DNA of 64,000 nucleotides. Source: Prochlorococcus sp. AG-347-K19. GTDB lineage: Bacteria; Cyanobacteriota; Cyanobacteriia; PCC-6307; Cyanobiaceae. Numbering within the stretch: the first letter of the stretch is position 1; the number at the start of each line of letters is the position of its first letter. A program made the translations under genes and the position numbers. The notes under the pieces were generated by a model, which was given only the letters and a program-made list of their open reading frames with translations, was not told the DNA's origin and made no database searches. The DNA is taken from NCBI GenBank assembly GCA_003281335.1, contig QCCG01000001.1:124001-188000 (forward strand). The letters run 5' to 3'. Positions 57,804-64,000 of this stretch are shown in pieces.

Positions 57804-60800
57804 ATGATCCCGTCAGTTCTTGCAAGTGAATTAGAGCAGATAGTAAAAGACGCTATTTTAACTTCTTTTCATACAACAACGCCTGGATTTAGGGGGTTTA
57901 TAGAACGTTTTCTCGCTAATCGTGAACATTTAATAAAAGGACCTTACGTAACTGTGTCTTTACCTTTTCATGAGGGTTCAGGCAGGAATTGGTTCCCAAA
58001 TATTGCTCTCTCTTTCCCACCTTATAGACATCAAGAAAAGGCTTTTCAAAGATTATTTCCAGGAAGTCCGCAAAATACTTTAGTAGCAACTGGCACTGGC
58101 TCAGGTAAAACCGAGTGTTTTTTGCTTCCTATTTTGGAACATTGTCGTCAGCAACTTTCCAAAAATCAGCGAGGTATAAAAGCAATCTTAATCTATCCAA
58201 TGAATGCACTCGCTTCTGATCAAGCTAAGAGGATTGCAAATTTGATCCATTCTAACCGTTCTCTTTCAGGCATTAGAGCTGGTTTATATATTGGTGCTTC
58301 TGATGAATTGCCTAGAGCTGTAATGACGGCTGAAGGTATTATTACAGATAAAAATGCTCTTCATAAGGCTCCTCCAGATATTCTTCTTACTAACTACAAA
58401 CAACTTGACTACTTATTGATTCAGTCACAAGTACAAAATCTTTGGAAGTTTAATCAATTAGGTGTCCTTCGATATCTAGTAGTGGATGAGTTTCATACAT
58501 TTGATGGTGCTCAAGGAACTGATCTGGCTTGTTTGATTCGTCGTTTACGTGATCGCCTTAATTGTAGGAATGATGATCTTGCTTGTGTTGGAACTTCTGC
58601 AACTTTAGGGGGGCAAGATTCACGTGATTCTATGCTTAAATATGCTGGACAAATTTTTGCAACTAATTTTGAGGATAAATCATTAATTGAAGAAGAAAGA
58701 CTAAGTCCTGAAGAGTTTTTTACAATTCATACTGGTTTTGGGGATCAAGAAGATGGAGGTTTGTTTACTTTACCTCTGCCTCGAATTGAAGATGAGAGCA
58801 ATCTTAATCCGATGAATGCAAGTGATATTGAAAATTATATCTCTAAGCAAGCAGCCCTTTGGCTAGCGAACATTCTACCTCCTCCGCCTGAGGGTAATAT
58901 ATATGATTCCCTTTGGAGAACTGAGCTTGGGATCCGTTTGGGCACACTCCCTGCAGTGCATAATCTAATTCGTCAATCTAATAATACTTGCTCTTTTAAT
59001 GACCTTTTAGAACGTTTTTCCAGACAACTTGGCCTTGGTGAACAATATCCGTTTACTTTTCGGGTTTTGTTGCTAGAAAGTTTGCTAGCCCTAATTTCTC
59101 ATGCCCGACGAAGCACAAAATTAATTAATGGAAAAATAGTTTTTGTGCCCTGGGTGAATTTGCGTCAACAGCTTTGGCTTAGGGAACTAAAACGGATGGT
59201 GGCGAGTGTGGAGAGCGAGCCTCAATTACGGCATTCTGATGACATTGCTGGCTCGGAATCATCTACTCATCTTCCAGTAGTTAATTGCCGTAATTGTGGC
59301 GCAACTGGTTGGTCTTCAACCATTCTTAATCAAGGAAGTAATCAACTTGATCTTACTAATAATCTCCAAGCTTTTTACCGAGCCTTTTTTTCTGGTGATG
59401 CATATCTTCGTTATATTTTCCCAACTGGAAATAAAAATAATGCTAATCATAAAATTTGCAGTGAGTGCTTAACTTTTCATCCTCTTAATGATGTACAACA
59501 AGATATCTGTCCTAATTGTCAAAGCAGGAGTCTTATTTCAGTAGACATACCTGATTGCACTTCTCAAGACGATCATGGTCGTCCATATGTCAATCGTGAT
59601 TGTCCATACTGCCATTCAAAGCAAAGTTTGCTTCTAATAGGTTCTTCTGCTGCAAATTTGACTAGTACTTGTAGCGCTTCTCTTTTTGCGTCTTCATATA
59701 ACAAAGATAAAAAGTTATTAACTTTTTCTGATTCAGTTCAAGATGCTGCTCATCGGGCTGGATTTATCGCAGCCAGAACTTACAGGACATTATTTAGAAC
59801 CGCTATTACTAAATGTGTGCAAAAACATGGAACCTTTGCGCTAGATAAACTCCAGGAACAACTAATCTTAGATTGTCAAAATCAATTCAATAATCCAGTA
59901 GATTTTGTTGCTACATTTATTTCTCACGATCTTGAGTGGTTATCAGAATGGGAGGATCTGCAAAATAAAGAAAATCCTGTCCTGAAAGAAAATGGACCTT
60001 TATTAAAAACAGTACAAAAGCGTATAAGTTGGGAGGTGGGCGCTGAGTTTAGCTATCGCTCCCGATTGGGTTCTTCTGTTGAAAGAGCTGGATCTCTTGC
60101 TGCTAGCGTTGATATAAAGTTAGTTTCAAATTTAATTCCGAACCTTCTTTTAAGGCTGCAAAATGAGATAGAACCATTACGAAATGTTGAAAAAATACAA
60201 GTAAAACATTTAGTAATAGGGTTGCTCCAATATTTGCGCCAGCTTGGTGGATTGGATTTGCCAGAACTGGTAGGAATTGATCGAGATGGTACGTCCTATA
60301 TTAAAAGTGGTGGTACTGAAACATATGTGTTTAATAAACTTATTATCCATACACCCCGATTTGGTTCTTCAACTCCAAAACCAAGTTTCATTTGTAGTTC
60401 AAGACGTCAAGGAATATTTGAGCAGTTATTTAAAGATAAAGGAAAAATAACCTGGCCGCAGCATTGGCTTCAGAGAACTCTCCTTTCCACTCAAACTCTT
60501 GATAAAGATCAACAGAGAGAGACACTTCAGATAGTTATGGAATCTTTATTAAATAAAGGTCTACTTATTGAAATTCCTGGGGAAATGGATTCCATTGTTT
60601 GGGCGATTCCTAGATCACGAATTCAAGTAAGTTCTAATCCTAATTTGCTTAGATGTGACAATTGTGGTGATACTCAGGCCATTCCTAATGAACAGTTTTC
60701 TATTTGGAATGGAATGCCTTGTTTAGTGCGTCATTGTAAAGGCGTATATAAAAATGATCCTCGTGGAGGTTTGTCACTTTATAAACGACTTTATGAAAAA

Positions 60801-63800
60801 GGCGAGATAAATAGAATTGTTGCCAAAGAACATACAGGCCTTTTGCCCAGGCCAGATCGTGAGATGCTCGAGAAAAAGTATATTCGAGGGAAATTTCGTA
60901 GCGACCCTAATCTCCTTTCAGCTACATCTACATTAGAAATGGGAATTGATATTGGAGATCTTTCAACAGTTCTTTTGGCTTCTGTTCCTCCTGAACCAGC
61001 AAACTATTTGCAAAGAATTGGTAGGGCTGGACGTCGAGATGGGAATGCTTTAGTTGGAACACTTGTAACGGGTACTTCTCACGATCTGTTTTTCTTTTTA
61101 GAACCTAAGGAGATGCTAAAAGGTCAAATTCGACCACCAGGGTGTTATCTTGATGCTCCCGCTATCCTTCGGCGACAATTGATGGCATACACCCTTGATC
61201 GTTGGGTGCAAAGTGAAATAGATACGGAACATCTCCCACAGAAACTTAAATCTGTATTAGATGCAGTTGAAAAATCTGAAATAAACAGAAACACCCAAAA
61301 ATCATTCCCTTATACGTGGCTAAACTGGGTGGAACTTTACCAAAATGATATTCTCGAAAGCTTTTTTGGGATGTTTGATAAATCCCTCACTTCACGGAGT
61401 AAAGAAGTTTTAGAAAGTGGATTTCTTAACAGATCAGACGATCCATTTAATGCGCCTTTTGCAAAGGAACTAATAGATCGTCTTGAGGAGTTAATTTCTG
61501 AGCGAAAAAGACTTACTGCAGAGTCTCGTCGCTTACGTGAAAAATTTAACAAATATAAATCCATTGGGGATGCTCTTACTGATCAACAAGAAGAAGATAA
61601 AGATCAGATTTATCGTGAGCAAAAAGCTTACGCAGGTTTAAAAAAGGAGATGGAAAGTACACCTCTTCTGGCAATGCTTACAAATGAAGGGTTTTTGCCT
61701 AATTATGCATTCCCTGAAGCGGGAGTAACTCTTAAGTCAGTACTTTGGCGTAAAACTTTAATTAATAGTCAAGGTATAAATCGGAGTGAAGAGTTACCCC
61801 CATTAAGTTATGAAAGACCAGCAAATGTCGCTATCAGAGAACTAGTGCCTAACGGTCTTTTCTACGCTCAGGGTCGTCGAGTGAAAGTGGATCAGATAGA
61901 TCCCAAACTTAATAAGATTGAGCAATGGCGATTCTGCCCAAGTTGCTCCTTCTCGTGTCGAAAAACAGATTTAGAATTTAATCTCAAAGAATGTCCTCGA
62001 TGCGGTAATAGTGGTTACGCTGATCAAGGTCAAATCAATGATATGGCTAAATTAAAGCAGGTGCAGGCTACTTCAGAAGACTCTCGCAGCCGCTTTGGGG
62101 ATGATACTGATGAAAGAAACCCAACTTTTTTCCTTCGTGAACTGCTTATTCTTCCTGATCTCACTAAAAGAGAAGTTTCTTTAGCTGTTGTTGATGATGA
62201 TTTTCCATTCGGAACAGAATACCTAGCTAGTTCTACTTTTCGCGAAATTAACTTTGGTGAATTGTTAGCATCAGGGCAAATTCATACAATTGCTGGCAAA
62301 AACTTAAGAGTAAGAGGGTTTGAAATTTGTAGAAGCTGCGGAAAAGTTCAGCAAGGCTCGCCCAGGGCTTCTAACCATACTTGGGGTTGCAAATTCCGTG
62401 AGAAACCTGATTCTGCTGAACTTCATCACCTAATGTTTATATACCGCGAATTTAATTCAGAGGCTATTAGATTCCTTCTGCCTGGTTCTGATTTCTGGGA
62501 TGATGTTGGACTACCCTCTTTTTTAAGTGCCCTTCATCTTGGACTCAAGCATCACTTTGGGGGCAAGGTTAATCATTTGCAATCTGCATTGTCTGAAGAA
62601 CCTCAGCCATTAAGTCAACAGCGTAAAGCCTTTCTATACCTATATGACTCTATTCCAGGAGGGTCTGGGTATGTTCGTCAGTTGATGGAATCCAGAGGGC
62701 GCGATTTACGAGCAGTTTTTGAAAAATCATTATCGATTATGACTAGTTGTCCTTGTAATGACGGTTGTTATCGTTGTATTTTTCAATATCGACAACGCTT
62801 CGATCGAAAACGTACTAGTAAAGTTCGTGCTATCGAACAGTTTAAAAACATACTAAATAGATGGAATGATTTGAAATCTTCTGATCGCAGTCTTTCAGAA
62901 ATAACAATTAATACTCGAGCTGAAAGTGAGCTTGAATTACGCTTTATTCAAAAACTGAAAGAAGGAAAAGGTCTGCCTGAAGGTGTCAAAGTCTCATTTC
63001 GTGATGATGTAATTAATGGAAGAAAGGGTTATAGAGTAATTTTCAATAATGGAGAAAAAAGTATTAGTTGGAAGTTAGAACTACAAGTACCACTTGGGTT
63101 GGAACAGGGTGTTGATGTCTTCTCAAGAGCTGATTTTTTACTTACTCCTACAGCAGGGGGTAAATCTATTGCAATATATACTGATGGGTGGGAATTTCAT
63201 CGAGGACGCCTGGCTAAAGATGCTGAACAAAGAATGGCATTACATAGAAATAATGACTATCTTTTCTGGGTATTAACTTGGGATGATGTAGTAGAAAAAC
63301 TTCCTAGTCCACAGAATGCACTTCAGCCAAACGGGCTTATACAGGTGAGACCTGAAGTCCTTAAAAGTGAAGGAGTTTTTAATAAATGGATACCTAATTC
63401 CGTTTTAAAGGAAATAGAGAAAAAAGGAATAATAAACTTACCTTCTAATAAAAATATTCAATGTCAAGGAAGTCTCGAACTTTTAATGACTTATATGGCT
63501 GCACCAATCGAAGAATTCTGGCAAAGTGTAGCCCAGCAATTTTCTCTATCTCAATTATCCAATACTAAAATTTCGGATAAAAAAATTTTTAGTAAGTTAA
63601 AGGAACTTAATCTACTCGAACATCTTGAAGATTGGAAGAATAACGATGAAAGAACTTTTGGTAATGTCCTTGAGCCTGCAACTGGTTTGATTTTAATTAA
63701 TGTTGGCGACATTACATGGCATAAAGAACTTAATCCAGGAGCTAGTTTCCGAGTTATACATTTTGATCCAACGCTAACAAATGATTCTCCTCATCAGGAA

Positions 63801-64000
63801 AAAATTTGGAGAGAGTGGATTCGACAAATTAATATATTTCAATTTTTGCCCAGACTTTTAATTTCTACTCCGGGCTGGACCGGTGAACAACAAAATAGCT
63901 CCATCAGCCCTTATTCTGTTTGGGTGAATAGATTTGACTCTACATCTTTAAATAGTCGAGATTCCTTTTCCAAAATTGAAAAGAGTTGGATTGAATTATC
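57804..64000 (+). CDS. Giant DEAD-box helicase with DUF1998/MZB and nuclease-like domain (partial, 3' end outside window)
   Basis: The frame starts ATG at 57804, 2 bp after the methyltransferase, and shows no stop to the window end (2065 complete codons). Walker A ATGTGSGKT is at 95-103, DEFH at 228-231 replaces DEAH, SAT follows in GTSATLGG, and motif VI QRIGRAGRR begins at 1070. Zinc-type CxxC pairs occur near 495, 552, 571, 951, 1378 and 1509. The DUF1998/MZB Cys cluster CPCNDGCYRC is at 1649-1658. A restriction-like core follows (SRADFLL at 1774, GGKSIAIYTDGWEFH to 1799). DISARM splits helicase DrmA and DUF1998 protein DrmB; here both are in one chain, as in Druantia DruE. Confidence 0.82.
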   Translation, partial: MIPSVLASELEQIVKDAILTSFHTTTPGFRGFIERFLANREHLIKGPYVTVSLPFHEGSGRNWFPNIALSFPPYRHQEKAFQRLFPGSPQNTLVATGTGSGKTECFLLPILEHCRQQLSKNQRGIKAILIYPMNALASDQAKRIANLIHSNRSLSGIRAGLYIGASDELPRAVMTAEGIITDKNALHKAPPDILLTNYKQLDYLLIQSQVQNLWKFNQLGVLRYLVVDEFHTFDGAQGTDLACLIRRLRDRLNCRNDDLACVGTSATLGGQDSRDSMLKYAGQIFATNFEDKSLIEEERLSPEEFFTIHTGFGDQEDGGLFTLPLPRIEDESNLNPMNASDIENYISKQAALWLANILPPPPEGNIYDSLWRTELGIRLGTLPAVHNLIRQSNNTCSFNDLLERFSRQLGLGEQYPFTFRVLLLESLLALISHARRSTKLINGKIVFVPWVNLRQQLWLRELKRMVASVESEPQLRHSDDIAGSESSTHLPVVNCRNCGATGWSSTILNQGSNQLDLTNNLQAFYRAFFSGDAYLRYIFPTGNKNNANHKICSECLTFHPLNDVQQDICPNCQSRSLISVDIPDCTSQDDHGRPYVNRDCPYCHSKQSLLLIGSSAANLTSTCSASLFASSYNKDKKLLTFSDSVQDAAHRAGFIAARTYRTLFRTAITKCVQKHGTFALDKLQEQLILDCQNQFNNPVDFVATFISHDLEWLSEWEDLQNKENPVLKENGPLLKTVQKRISWEVGAEFSYRSRLGSSVERAGSLAASVDIKLVSNLIPNLLLRLQNEIEPLRNVEKIQVKHLVIGLLQYLRQLGGLDLPELVGIDRDGTSYIKSGGTETYVFNKLIIHTPRFGSSTPKPSFICSSRRQGIFEQLFKDKGKITWPQHWLQRTLLSTQTLDKDQQRETLQIVMESLLNKGLLIEIPGEMDSIVWAIPRSRIQVSSNPNLLRCDNCGDTQAIPNEQFSIWNGMPCLVRHCKGVYKNDPRGGLSLYKRLYEKGEINRIVAKEHTGLLPRPDREMLEKKYIRGKFRSDPNLLSATSTLEMGIDIGDLSTVLLASVPPEPANYLQRIGRAGRRDGNALVGTLVTGTSHDLFFFLEPKEMLKGQIRPPGCYLDAPAILRRQLMAYTLDRWVQSEIDTEHLPQKLKSVLDAVEKSEINRNTQKSFPYTWLNWVELYQNDILESFFGMFDKSLTSRSKEVLESGFLNRSDDPFNAPFAKELIDRLEELISERKRLTAESRRLREKFNKYKSIGDALTDQQEEDKDQIYREQKAYAGLKKEMESTPLLAMLTNEGFLPNYAFPEAGVTLKSVLWRKTLINSQGINRSEELPPLSYERPANVAIRELVPNGLFYAQGRRVKVDQIDPKLNKIEQWRFCPSCSFSCRKTDLEFNLKECPRCGNSGYADQGQINDMAKLKQVQATSEDSRSRFGDDTDERNPTFFLRELLILPDLTKREVSLAVVDDDFPFGTEYLASSTFREINFGELLASGQIHTIAGKNLRVRGFEICRSCGKVQQGSPRASNHTWGCKFREKPDSAELHHLMFIYREFNSEAIRFLLPGSDFWDDVGLPSFLSALHLGLKHHFGGKVNHLQSALSEEPQPLSQQRKAFLYLYDSIPGGSGYVRQLMESRGRDLRAVFEKSLSIMTSCPCNDGCYRCIFQYRQRFDRKRTSKVRAIEQFKNILNRWNDLKSSDRSLSEITINTRAESELELRFIQKLKEGKGLPEGVKVSFRDDVINGRKGYRVIFNNGEKSISWKLELQVPLGLEQGVDVFSRADFLLTPTAGGKSIAIYTDGWEFHRGRLAKDAEQRMALHRNNDYLFWVLTWDDVVEKLPSPQNALQPNGLIQVRPEVLKSEGVFNKWIPNSVLKEIEKKGIINLPSNKNIQCQGSLELLMTYMAAPIEEFWQSVAQQFSLSQLSNTKISDKKIFSKLKELNLLEHLEDWKNNDERTFGNVLEPATGLILINVGDITWHKELNPGASFRVIHFDPTLTNDSPHQEKIWREWIRQINIFQFLPRLLISTPGWTGEQQNSSISPYSVWVNRFDSTSLNSRDSFSKIEKSWIEL

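Noticed and set aside
52987..63276. Short ORFs inside the large defence genes in other frames (for example minus 52987-53268, plus 56519-56713, minus 61337-61564, plus 63094-63276).
   Set aside because: They overlap long conserved coding frames with recognisable motifs and are shadows.

Overview
The window looks like a high-light-adapted Prochlorococcus chromosome. The DNA is very AT-rich, genes are densely packed, and many encoded proteins are under 60 residues. Gene order and content are typical of the genus: psbB, ferredoxin, psbM, prmC, a Sua5 protein, the min operon, ctpA, petB-petD, a neutral invertase, one rRNA operon with tRNA-Ile and tRNA-Ala, fpg, psaE, and a small plastoquinol terminal oxidase. 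The species call is inference from reading; no database was searched.

Layout. 1-11.4 kb is core genome: photosynthesis (psbB partial, psbM, petB, petD), translation factors, division-site selection (ctpA-HD-minC-minD-minE on the minus strand) and sucrose cleavage. 11.4-16.5 kb is the rRNA operon, with a long processing stem flanking 23S and a strong terminator after 5S. 16.5-31.3 kb mixes core genes (fpg, psaE, fatty-aldehyde-type ALDH, CrtISO-like desaturase/isomerase, tatA, peroxiredoxin Q) with many small membrane or hypothetical proteins, a PTOX-like oxidase, a polyglutamine protein carrying an uninterrupted CTG/CAG tract, and a shortened Hli-like ORF. 31.3-45.8 kb is more variable: CPBP protease, two glycosyltransferases, a 1-kb stretch without genes that ends in an isolated terminator (probable ncRNA), proline iminopeptidase, photolyase, TenA-ThiD, a DUF985 cupin, and a run of small proteins, some resembling ABM-type (A/B barrel) proteins, separated by terminators.

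From 45.86 kb onward the window looks like an integrated accessory region. It opens with a 3' half of tRNA-Thr(GGT) on the minus strand, a phage small-terminase-like HTH gene, and a second degenerate tRNA 3' half that looks like tRNA-Pro(TGG). Cargo follows: two GIY-YIG (T5orf172/MUG113-type) proteins, a group of secreted Cys-containing proteins, and at 50-64 kb a tightly spaced three-gene defence locus. That locus encodes a DrmD-like SNF2 helicase, a very large DrmMI-like adenine methyltransferase, and a giant DEAD-helicase/DUF1998/nuclease-like protein that runs off the window end. It resembles class 1 DISARM, but one polypeptide has the architecture expected of DrmA plus DrmB, or of Druantia DruE. 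Its codon use (many CGT/CGC and CTT/CTC codons) differs from the AT-rich surroundings. This locus and its tRNA-scar context are the most interesting part of the window.
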